Shown: in pieces, positions 1 to 7,027 of the stretch
Numbering within the stretch: position 1 is the first letter of the stretch
How the letters are laid out: every line of letters begins with the position of its first letter
Source: Streptomyces sp. NRRL F-5727
GTDB taxonomy: Bacteria > Actinomycetota > Actinomycetes > Streptomycetales > Streptomycetaceae
DNA: 14,559 nucleotides
Assembly: GCF_000719555.1 (NCBI RefSeq)
Contig: NZ_JOGX01000102.1
Coordinates: forward strand, 1 to 14,559
Reading direction: 5' to 3'
Notes under the pieces: generated by a model
Databases searched by the model: none
What the model saw: only the letters and a program-made list of their open reading frames with translations
Told to the model about the DNA's origin: nothing
Translations under genes and position numbers: made by a program

Positions 1-1
1 C

Positions 2-763
2 CCCACCGCCCCCCTCCTCCACCTCCACCGCCTCGCCGTCCGCCGCGGCCGCGTCGAGGCGCTGCGCCGCGTCGACCTCCGGGTCGACCGGGGCGAGACC
101 GTCGCGCTCATGGGACGCAACGGCGCCGGAAAGTCCACCCTGCTCTCCACTCTCGTGGGCATGATCGCGCCCACCTCCGGCACGGTCCTCGTCTCCGGCC
201 TGACCCCGCACACCACCGCCCCCCGCACGCTCATCCGCCAGGTCGGCCTGGTCCCGCAGGAGCCGCGTGACCTCCTGTACGCCGAGACCGTCGCCGCCGA
301 GTGCGCCGCCGCCGACGCGGACGCGGGCGCGCCGCCGGGGACCTGCCGGGCGCTGGTGACGGAGCTCGTACCGGGCGTGACGGACACGACCCACCCCCGC
401 GACCTGTCCGAGGGGCAGCGGCTGGCGCTCGCGCTGGCGGTCGTGCTGACCGCCGCGCCGCCGCTGGTCCTCCTGGACGAGCCGACCCGCGGCCTGGACT
501 ACGCGGCGAAGGCCCGGCTGGTCACCCGGCTGCGGGCCCTCGCCGCCGCCGGGCACGCGATCGTGCTGGCCACGCACGACGTGGAGCTCGCGGCGGAGCT
601 GGCGGACCGGGTGGTGATCGTCGCGGGCGGCGAGCTGGTCGCGGACGGGCCGACGGCCGAGGTCGTCGTCTCCTCCCCGGCCTTCGCCCCGCAGGTCGCG
701 AAGATCCTGGCGCCGGAGCCGTGGCTCACGGTCGAACAGGTGGAGGAGGCGCTGCGCCCGTGA
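2..763 (+). CDS. ABC transporter ATP-binding protein, ECF/CbiO type (5' end cut off by window)
   Basis: This is the ATPase that powers an energy-coupling-factor (ECF) importer, working on the cytoplasmic face with an EcfT membrane protein and an S component. The reading frame is open from the first bases of the window, so the true start lies upstream. The visible 253 residues are one complete nucleotide-binding domain: Walker A GRNGAGKST (bases 113-139), Q-loop VPQEP, signature LSEGQ (a one-residue variant of LSGGQ), Walker B LVLLDEPTRGLD and the switch histidine in ATHD. A proline-rich stretch precedes the domain, so this could be the second half of a two-domain ATPase, as is common for actinobacterial ECF systems; that is inference. 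The stop codon overlaps the GTG start of the next gene (GTGA), which indicates an operon and translational coupling. No EcfT gene is visible downstream, so it must lie upstream of the window or elsewhere. Confidence 0.9.
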   Translation, partial: PTAPLLHLHRLAVRRGRVEALRRVDLRVDRGETVALMGRNGAGKSTLLSTLVGMIAPTSGTVLVSGLTPHTTAPRTLIRQVGLVPQEPRDLLYAETVAAECAAADADAGAPPGTCRALVTELVPGVTDTTHPRDLSEGQRLALALAVVLTAAPPLVLLDEPTRGLDYAAKARLVTRLRALAAAGHAIVLATHDVELAAELADRVVIVAGGELVADGPTAEVVVSSPAFAPQVAKILAPEPWLTVEQVEEALRP

Positions 764-1620
764 CCACGCGAAGCCACCCCGTCCGGCTCGGGCCCCGCTC
801 CGTCGCCGCCCTCGTCCTCGTCTCCCTCGTCGGCCTCGCCGGGATCGGCTGGCCGCTCTTCGCGGACGCCGGCGCCGCCGTCACCGACCACGCCGCCGAC
901 GCGCCCTGGCTCTTCGCGCTGATCCTCCCCCTCCTCATCGCCGTCGTGGTGGCGACGATCGCGGACTGCGGGATGGACGCGAAGGCGGTGGCGATGCTGG
1001 GGGTGCTGGCCGCCGTGGGCGCGGCGCTGCGCCCGCTGGGCGCGGGCACGGCCGGCCTGGAGCCGATGTTCTTCCTGATGGTGCTGAGCGGCCGGGTCCT
1101 CGGCCCGGGCTTCGGCTTCGTGCTCGGGGCGGTGACGATGTTCGCGTCGGCGCTGCTCACGGGCGGGGTGGGGCCGTGGATGCCGACGCAGATGCTGGCG
1201 ATGGGCTGGTTCGCGATGGGCGCGGGGCTGCTGCCGGCGGGGGTGCGGGGGCGGCGGGAGCTGCTGGTGCTCTCCGTGTACGGCTTCGTGGCGGCGTTCG
1301 CGTACGGCACGGTCACCAATCTCTACGGCTGGGTGACGATCGGCCTCGCGCCGGGGCTGTCCTTCGTGCCCGGGGCGCCGGCGGACGAGAACCTGGTCCG
1401 GTTCGCGGCGTACGTGCTGGCCACCTCGCTCGGCTGGGACCTGGGCCGGGCCGCGCTCACCGTGGTCCTGACGCTCTCGGTCGGCGGGCCGCTGCTGCGG
1501 GCGCTGCGGAGGGCCACCCGGCGGGCGAACTTCGAGGCCCAGGTCACATTCGAGGGGCCCGTGGAGGGGTCTGCGGGTGAGGCGCCTCATAGGACCCACG
1601 TCACGTACGACCGGACATAG
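760..1620 (+). CDS. ECF transporter S component (substrate-binding membrane protein)
   Basis: A 286-residue integral membrane protein, probably the substrate-capturing subunit of the importer energised by the upstream ATPase. It starts at GTG 760, inside the stop codon of that ATPase. About six hydrophobic helices can be read: one near residues 14-35, one at 48-68, then a block with the feature RPLGAG..GLEPMFFLMVLSGRVLGPGFGF and later NLYGW. Conserved Gly and aromatic residues in the middle helices fit the S-component fold. The C-terminal 40 residues are hydrophilic and Arg-rich, probably cytoplasmic. The general look is of the vitamin-type S components sometimes assigned to cobalamin or related cofactors, but specificity cannot be read from this sequence and no riboswitch is present in the window to betray the ligand. 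The ATPase neighbour is the best support for the family call. Confidence 0.8.
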   Translation: MTTRSHPVRLGPRSVAALVLVSLVGLAGIGWPLFADAGAAVTDHAADAPWLFALILPLLIAVVVATIADCGMDAKAVAMLGVLAAVGAALRPLGAGTAGLEPMFFLMVLSGRVLGPGFGFVLGAVTMFASALLTGGVGPWMPTQMLAMGWFAMGAGLLPAGVRGRRELLVLSVYGFVAAFAYGTVTNLYGWVTIGLAPGLSFVPGAPADENLVRFAAYVLATSLGWDLGRAALTVVLTLSVGGPLLRALRRATRRANFEAQVTFEGPVEGSAGEAPHRTHVTYDRT

Positions 1621-1643
1621 TAGAACGGGACGAGCCGCACAAA

Positions 1644-1661
1644 ACGCCCATCAGCGGGCGT
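1644..1661 (+). terminator. Hairpin after the ECF S-component gene
   Basis: ACGCCC and GGGCGT form a 6-bp stem with a 6-nt loop, 23 bp after the S-component stop. There is no U-tract, as usual in high-GC actinobacteria. The sequence AAAACGCCCA occurs twice (1641-1650 and 1670-1679), once at the hairpin's left edge. Moderate to weak evidence for a terminator. Confidence 0.4.
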
Positions 1662-1925
1662 GACCTGCGAAAACGCCCAACGGTCGGTCGGCCCGCCCAC
1701 CCCGCCGAGTCCGAACCTCCCTCGTACAGGGGACCGTTGCATCGCCCTCGGGGATTTGTTTCTGTAGTGGACGTCGCCAGGCGGCAGGTGCTCACCGAAG
1801 CACCGCGGCAGGCCGGTTCCCCCCAGTTCCCGGATTCCCCGGGCCCTGGTTCCGGCATGCCGAAAACGGTCGGAAACGGCCGTGACGCCCGGCGCAGCCA
1901 CAGTCCCCGACGTTAGGTAGATGTT
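1662..1925 (+). promoter_or_regulatory. Upstream/leader region of the lytic transglycosylase gene
   Basis: About 260 bp without a gene. It can form several short stems: GGTGC (1787-1791) with GCACC (1800-1804), and the 10-nt palindrome CGGCATGCCG (1853-1862). A direct repeat GCGGCAGG sits at 1781 and 1805. A possible -10 element TGTAGT lies at 1763-1768, with TTGCAT at 1737-1742, but the 20-nt spacing is too long for confidence. Many Streptomyces cell-wall hydrolases have a c-di-AMP (ydaO) riboswitch in such leaders; I looked for its conserved core and did not find it. The ribosome binding site is probably AGGTAG (1915-1920). Confidence 0.35.
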
Positions 1926-2327
1926 TTGTTCCGCTCCATCGCCACTCGTGCCACCGCCCGCAAGAAGACCTTCGCCGCCACCGCCGCCGTCCTGCTCGGC
2001 GCCTCCGGTGCGGTGCTCGGCACGACGGGCACGGCCTCGGCCGCCAGCCCGCAGGAGCTCGCCCGCGACATCGTCCCGGCCTCGCAGTTCGCCGCCTTCA
2101 GCAAGATCGTCTCGCACGAGTCCGGCTGGAACTTCAAGGCCACCAACTCCTCCTCCGGCGCCTACGGCCTGGTCCAGGCCCTGCCCGGCTCGAAGATGGC
2201 CTCGGCCGGCGCCGACTGGAAGACCAACCCGGCCACCCAGATCAAGTGGGGCCTCAACTACATGAACGAGCGCTACGGCTCCCCGAACGCCGCCTGGGCG
2301 TTCTGGCAGGCCAACGGCTGGTACTAA
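1926..2327 (+). CDS. Secreted SLT-type lytic transglycosylase (small)
   Basis: A 133-residue secreted protein likely to cleave the glycan strands of peptidoglycan at the cell surface. An in-frame stop at 1914 and the absence of ATG or GTG after it force the TTG start at 1926, with AGGTAG five bases upstream. Residues 1-39 form a signal peptide: basic start RATARKK, hydrophobic core, and a likely cleavage at TASA/A. The mature part is little more than the catalytic domain: SHESGWN gives the catalytic glutamate (Glu65), followed by SSGAYGLVQALPGSKMASAG and a C-terminal YMNERYGSP..AWAFWQANGWY that is characteristic of actinobacterial SLT proteins. It lacks the LysM or coiled-coil parts found in longer relatives, so wall targeting must come from the domain itself. 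It stands alone between terminator-like hairpins. Confidence 0.9.
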   Translation: MFRSIATRATARKKTFAATAAVLLGASGAVLGTTGTASAASPQELARDIVPASQFAAFSKIVSHESGWNFKATNSSSGAYGLVQALPGSKMASAGADWKTNPATQIKWGLNYMNERYGSPNAAWAFWQANGWY

Positions 2328-2353
2328 GAGTCACCACGCCGCACAGCGCCCCA

Positions 2354-2395
2354 CCGCAAGGCCCCGCCCTCCCTTCGGAGGGGCGGGGCCTGCGG
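2354..2395. terminator. Strong GC hairpin after the transglycosylase gene, probably bidirectional
   Basis: The core AGGCCCCGCC/GGCGGGGCCT plus inner CTCC/GGAG closes over a CTTC loop, with one bulged G; CCGC/GCGG extends the base. It begins 26 bp after the transglycosylase stop and lies between convergent genes, so it could serve both. No U-tract, typical for this GC content. Confidence 0.8.
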
Positions 2396-2399
2396 CATG

Positions 2400-2471
2400 T
2401 CCGGGGCAATGCCGCAATCCGGGGCGCTGCGGCAATCCGGGGCAATGCCGCAATCCGGGGCGCTGCGGCCT
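2400..2471. repeat. 18-bp tandem repeat, four copies (two copies of a 36-bp unit)
   Basis: Four head-to-tail 18-mers beginning TCCGGGGC: copies 1 and 3 read TCCGGGGCAATGCCGCAA, copies 2 and 4 read TCCGGGGCGCTGCGGC plus AA or CT. The 36-bp pairs are identical except for the last two bases. CCGCA of one copy can pair with TGCGG of the next, so the array could fold into small hairpins. It lies in the gap between convergent genes. The plus-strand frame through it is open (repeats of SGAMPQ/SGALRQ), but there is no RBS and it runs antisense to the lipoprotein gene, so I treat it as non-coding. Confidence 0.85.
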
Positions 2472-2510
2472 CCCGGGGCCCGCGGTGTTTCCGAGCCCCC
2501 GCCCGCCGTC

Positions 2511-2960
2511 TCAGGGGCGCTCGGTGCTCGCCGGGCTCGCGCCGCCCTTCGTCCCCGCGCCGGGCGCGTGCCCGAGGAGCACGACCCAGGTGCCGTCACG
2601 GCGGAACATCGACACGTACCGGGCGAAGGGCCGGCCGTCCCGCTCCTCCCCGGTGACCCGCACGCTCGCCAGGTCGTCGCCGAACTCGTGCGACACCTCG
2701 ACGTCCGCGACCGTGATCCCCTTCCCCCCGTCCTCGGCGACGGCCTCCCGCGCGTCCGCCTCGACCTCCACGTACCCCGGCGGGCCCAGCTCCGCGAGCG
2801 CGGCCGCGTCCCGCCCGTTCAGGGCCCGGACGTACGCGTCGGCGGTCTCCCGTTCCGTACGCCCCTCGGGAACGGGCTCCTGCGTGCACCCCGCCAGCCC
2901 GCCGCCCGCCAGCAGCGCGCAGACGACAGCGGACCGTAACCGCTTCCCTCGCCCGGTCAT
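2511..2960 (-). CDS. Small NTF2-like lipoprotein, function unknown
   Basis: A 149-residue lipoprotein. The start is the ATG at 2958-2960, preceded on its strand by GAGGGGG at good spacing; a longer open frame upstream has no such site. Residues 1-25 are a lipoprotein signal: basic start MTGRGKRLR, hydrophobic core and lipobox LAGC with lipidated Cys25. The mature domain (about 35-140) begins ETADAYVRALNGRDAAALAEL and ends RYVSMFRRDGTWVVLLG, the helix-then-strands pattern of NTF2/SnoaL-like folds (DUF4878-type). Such proteins usually bind small ligands or act as surface scaffolds; no catalytic residues can be named. It is transcribed in the same direction as the thiolase upstream of it, but a strong hairpin separates the two, so it is probably its own unit. 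Confidence 0.8.
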   Translation of the reverse strand: MTGRGKRLRSAVVCALLAGGGLAGCTQEPVPEGRTERETADAYVRALNGRDAAALAELGPPGYVEVEADAREAVAEDGGKGITVADVEVSHEFGDDLASVRVTGEERDGRPFARYVSMFRRDGTWVVLLGHAPGAGTKGGASPASTERP

Positions 2961-3033
2961 GCGTTCCCCCTCGTGATCGGCATCCGTTCCCCCGGGGGAC
3001 GCGGGGGACCCCCGCCCGGGTTCCGGGGCACGG

Positions 3034-3079
3034 GCGCGGGGCCCCGCCCCTCCCACTCCGGAGGGACGGGGCCCCGCGC
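3034..3079 (-). terminator. Long GC hairpin after the thiolase gene
   Basis: GCGCGGGGCCCCG (from 3034) pairs with CGGGGCCCCGCGC (ending 3079), and inner CCTCC pairs with GGAGG across a short loop: about 18 base pairs with a small internal mismatch. It begins 22 bp after the thiolase stop on the minus strand and lies upstream of the lipoprotein start. Confidence 0.8.
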
Positions 3080-3101
3080 TTCCCGGGCACCCCTGCCAGG
3101 T

Positions 3102-4363
<1,262 letters not shown>

Positions 4364-4505
4364 GGGGGAAGTCTGATGACTGCTACCGCCGGTACGCAAG
4401 GGTCCGGACGGCGGGAGTTCGGTGAAGGAGGACGCTTTCGGGCGCGACCGAGGGCTCGTCGGGGCGGTCCGGGAGGCGCGTGGGGGCGTATTCCGCCCGC
4501 GCCTC

Positions 4506-4534
4506 TTGCGACTTGTAGAACTCGTTACTAACTT
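4506..4534 (+). promoter_or_regulatory. Predicted promoter of the CYP125-like gene
   Basis: TTGCGA (4506-4511), 17-nt spacer, TAACTT (4529-4534): close to the HrdB-type TTGAC-17-TANNNT arrangement. The predicted start point is near 4541, giving a 40-nt leader with GGAG (4567-4570) before the ATG. Confidence 0.55.
4516..4529. promoter_or_regulatory. Second KstR-like half-matching site inside the P450 promoter
   Basis: TAGAACTCGTTACT fits TnnAACnnGTTnnA in all but the final base. It sits wholly within the spacer between the proposed -35 and -10 boxes, where a bound repressor would block RNA polymerase. Flanking symmetry is poor, so it would be a weaker site than the 4340-4363 palindrome. Confidence 0.45.
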
Positions 4535-4545
4535 TCCCGGCAACT

Positions 4546-4562
4546 TCTGATGGTCCATCAGA
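4546..4562. promoter_or_regulatory. 17-nt perfect palindrome in the P450 leader, unidentified operator
   Basis: TCTGATGGTCCATCAGA is a perfect inverted repeat around one central T. It lies a few bases after the predicted transcription start and 4 nt before the GGAG ribosome binding site. It is unrelated to the KstR-like sites, so it suggests a second regulator; it could also act as an RNA hairpin of 8 bp, but the 1-nt loop makes a DNA operator more likely. Confidence 0.6.
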
Positions 4563-4580
4563 TATTGGAGCGTGTTGCCG

Positions 4581-5834
4581 ATGACCTGCCCCCACCTCCC
4601 CGAAGGATTCGACGCCACCGACCCCGACCTGCTGCGCAGCCGGGTCCCGCTCCCCGAGTTCGCGGAGCTGCGCCGGACCGCCCCGGTCTGGTGGTGCCCC
4701 CAGCCGCGCGGCATCACCGGCTTCGACGACGAGGGCTACTGGGCCGTCACCCGCCACGCCGACGTCAAGTACGTCTCCACCCACCCCGAGCTGTTCTCCT
4801 CGAACGAGAACACCGCCGTGATCCGCTTCAACGAGCACATCGGACGCGAACAGATCGACGTCCAGAAGCTGATCATGCTCAACATGGACCCGCCGGAGCA
4901 CACCCGGGTCCGCCAGATCATCCAGCGCGGCTTCACCCCGCGCGCCATCCGCGGCCTGGAGACCGCGCTGCGCGACCGCGCCCGCGCGATAGCCCGGGAG
5001 GCGCGCGCCGCCGCCGCCGAAGACCCCGACAGCACCTTCGACTTCGTCACCCGTGTCGCCGTCGAACTCCCCCTCCAGGCCATCGCCGAACTCATCGGCG
5101 TCCCCCAGGAGGACCGCGCCCGGATCTTCGACTGGTCCAACAAGATGGTGGCGTACGACGATCCCGAGTACGCCATCACCGAGGAGGTCGGCGTCGAGGC
5201 CGCCATGGAGATCATCGGCTACGCGATGAACATGGCCGCCGCCCGCAAGGAGTGCCCCGCCCAGGACATCGTGTCGCAGCTCGTCGCCGCCGAGGGCCAG
5301 GGCAACCTCTCCTCCGACGAGTTCGGCTTCTTCGTCCTGCTGCTCGCCGTCGCCGGCAACGAGACCACCCGCAACGCGATCAGCCACGGCATGCACGCCT
5401 TCCTCACCCACCCCGACCAGTGGGAGCTCTACAAGCGCGAGCGCCCCGCCGGCACGGCCGAGGAGATCGTCCGCTGGGCCACCCCCGTCGTCTCCTTCCA
5501 GCGCACCGCCACCCAGGACACCGAACTCGGCGGCCAGAAGATCAGTCGGGGCGACCGGGTCGGCCTCTTCTACTCCTCCGCCAACCGCGACCCCGAGGTC
5601 TTCGAGAACCCGGACGCCTTCGACATCACCCGCGACCCCAACCCGCACCTCGGCTTCGGCGGCGGCGGACCCCACTTCTGCCTCGGCAAGTCCCTCGCCG
5701 TGAAGGAGATCGAGCTGATCTTCGACGCGCTCGCCGACACCCTGCCCGACCTCACCCTCGCCGGCGAACCGCGCCGGCTCCGGGCCGCCTGGCTCAACGG
5801 CGTCAAGGAACTCCGGGTCCGCGCCACCCCCTGA
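4581..5834 (+). CDS. cyp125: Cytochrome P450, CYP125-like (steroid C26/C27 monooxygenase)
   Basis: A 417-residue soluble P450. CYP125 enzymes oxidise the terminal side-chain carbon of cholesterol or cholest-4-en-3-one, the first step of side-chain degradation, using ferredoxin and a reductase; neither partner is in the window. Motifs: C-helix HTRVR (His107, Arg111), I-helix AVAGNETTRNA (258-263 AGNETT), ExxR at Glu295-Arg298, and heme loop FGGGGPHFCLG with the heme-ligand Cys367. Family features match CYP125 as I remember it: NMDPPEHTR, TPVVSFQRTA, RDPNPHLGFGGGG and RLRAAWLNGVK near the end. GTG 4572 and TTG 4575 are in-frame alternatives; ATG 4581 is chosen because GGAG (4567-4570) abuts GTG 4572, although its 10-nt spacing to the ATG is long. 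The divergent FadA5-like thiolase and the shared operators support a steroid role over a biosynthetic one. Confidence 0.92.
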   Translation: MTCPHLPEGFDATDPDLLRSRVPLPEFAELRRTAPVWWCPQPRGITGFDDEGYWAVTRHADVKYVSTHPELFSSNENTAVIRFNEHIGREQIDVQKLIMLNMDPPEHTRVRQIIQRGFTPRAIRGLETALRDRARAIAREARAAAAEDPDSTFDFVTRVAVELPLQAIAELIGVPQEDRARIFDWSNKMVAYDDPEYAITEEVGVEAAMEIIGYAMNMAAARKECPAQDIVSQLVAAEGQGNLSSDEFGFFVLLLAVAGNETTRNAISHGMHAFLTHPDQWELYKRERPAGTAEEIVRWATPVVSFQRTATQDTELGGQKISRGDRVGLFYSSANRDPEVFENPDAFDITRDPNPHLGFGGGGPHFCLGKSLAVKEIELIFDALADTLPDLTLAGEPRRLRAAWLNGVKELRVRATP

Positions 5835-5848
5835 GCACCGACACCTAC

Positions 5849-5884
5849 ACCGGCCCCGACACCGGCCCCGACACCGGCACCGGA
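5849..5884. repeat. Short 12-bp tandem repeat between P450 and DUF2330 genes
   Basis: ACCGGCCCCGAC occurs twice in tandem (5849-5860, 5861-5872) followed by the degenerate copy ACCGGCACCGGA. It occupies much of the 82-bp intergenic gap. Probably a small slippage product with no evident role. Confidence 0.7.
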
Positions 5885-5893
5885 ACCGCACCC

Positions 5894-5927
5894 GTCCCCC
5901 GCACGTCCGATCGGGCATGCGGGGGAC
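5894..5927 (+). promoter_or_regulatory. Hairpin that contains the DUF2330 start codon
   Basis: GTCCCCCGCA (5894-5903) is perfectly complementary to TGCGGGGGAC (5918-5927), giving a 10-bp, almost all-GC stem. The 14-nt loop holds the palindrome CCGATCGG (5907-5914). The only possible ATG for the next gene (5917-5919) starts at the last loop base and runs into the stem. It may act as a terminator for the P450 gene, as translational control, or both. Confidence 0.6.
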
Positions 5928-7023
5928 ACACACCACCAAGGCGACCAGGATCCTGACCACGCTCGTCGCGCTGCTCGCGCTCCAGCTCGGCTCGCTCGTC
6001 GCGCCGGCCTGGGCCTGCGGCTGCGGCGCCATGATCACGCACAGGTCGGAGCGCATCGGCGTCGACCGCGAGGAGTCCGCCGTCCGCTGGGACGGACGGA
6101 CCGAGACCGTCGTCATGCGCTTCCGCGTCCACGGCAACGCCCGGCAGGCCGCCTGGGTCATGCCCGTACCGCACCGCGCGGACGTCACCCTCGGCGACCC
6201 GGAACTCTTCGACCGCCTCGAAGACCTCGCCGCCCCCGAGCGGCGCGAACGCTTCTACTTCTGGCCCCGCTCCCGCGACTGGCCCTTCGACGGCGGCTAC
6301 GGCGACGGAGCCGTGGCCGGCGCGGCCCCCGGCGGCTCCGTCGGCGTCGTCGGCCGCGAACGGCTCGGCCCCTTCGACGTCGCCCGGCTGACCGCCACCG
6401 ACCCCGAAGCCCTCGGCACCTGGCTGCGCGCCAACGGCTTCGAGCTGCCCGACCGCCTCACCCCCGAACTCCGGCCGTACGTCGACCGCTCGTGGGAGTA
6501 CGTCGCCATCCGCCTGGCCCCCGAGAAGCAGGGCGAGCACCTCTACGGCGAACTGACCCCGCTCCGCATCACCTTCGCCTCCACCGAACTCGTCTACCCC
6601 ATGCGGCTCTCCCGGCTCGCCGCCTCCGCCCAGACCCTCGGCCTGTCGATCCTCGCCGACCACCGCATGGAACCCCGCGCGGCGATCGGCGGCGAACGCC
6701 CCGAGGTCACCTTCTCCGGCCGCGTCGACCACCCCGACGGCCCCGTCGCCGCGCTCACCGGCGGCGCCCCCGCCCATCTCACCGTCCTGGAACAGCGCTT
6801 CCCCGACCCGTCCCGGATCGACGACGACCACGTCCTGCGCACCGTCGCCGACACCCCGTACCGCCAGGTGATCTACCGCGACCGCCTGCTCACCGTCGGC
6901 GGCGTCCCCGCCTGGCTCCTGACCGTGGCCCTGGGCGCGTCGGCGCTCGCCGCGACGGCCGTCTACCTGACCGCACGGGCGAGGCGCCGCCGGGCGGAGG
7001 GCGCGGGCCACCCCCAGACGTAG
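5917..7023 (+). CDS. DUF2330 domain protein, secreted and membrane-anchored
   Basis: A 368-residue protein of the DUF2330 family, whose biochemical role is not known. ATG 5917 is the only usable start: no ATG, GTG or TTG precedes it in frame within the intergenic gap, and no clear Shine-Dalgarno sequence is visible. Residues 8-33 are a signal peptide (TKATRILTTLVALLALQLGSLVAPAWA), directly followed by CGCG, the cysteine pair (Cys34, Cys36) seen at the mature N-terminus in this family; Cys34 right after the signal could be lipidated but there is no good lipobox. The domain carries the family's AAWVMPVP element around residues 70-85. A hydrophobic helix near 331-351, then RARRRR, forms a C-terminal membrane anchor with a short cytoplasmic tail, so the bulk lies outside the cell. 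It ends 4 bp from the convergent serpin gene with no terminator between them. Confidence 0.82.
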   Translation: MRGTHTTKATRILTTLVALLALQLGSLVAPAWACGCGAMITHRSERIGVDREESAVRWDGRTETVVMRFRVHGNARQAAWVMPVPHRADVTLGDPELFDRLEDLAAPERRERFYFWPRSRDWPFDGGYGDGAVAGAAPGGSVGVVGRERLGPFDVARLTATDPEALGTWLRANGFELPDRLTPELRPYVDRSWEYVAIRLAPEKQGEHLYGELTPLRITFASTELVYPMRLSRLAASAQTLGLSILADHRMEPRAAIGGERPEVTFSGRVDHPDGPVAALTGGAPAHLTVLEQRFPDPSRIDDDHVLRTVADTPYRQVIYRDRLLTVGGVPAWLLTVALGASALAATAVYLTARARRRRAEGAGHPQT

Positions 7024-7027
7024 CGCG

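Noticed and set aside
1662..1925. ydaO (c-di-AMP) riboswitch before the transglycosylase
   Set aside because: Neither a GGGTGAATC-like nor a CGTCAGCTAACC-like core element occurs; the resemblance of CCCCGACGTTAGG to the 3' core is too slight.
2397..2939. Plus-strand frame including the 18-bp repeats (SGAMPQ/SGALRQ)
   Set aside because: No ribosome binding site, and most of it is antisense to a lipoprotein gene with a proper signal and lipobox.
4383..6188. 601-residue open frame on the minus strand across the P450
   Set aside because: It runs antisense to a clear P450, lacks recognisable motifs, and is low-complexity Gly/Val/Asp sequence, as produced by the antisense of a GC-rich gene.
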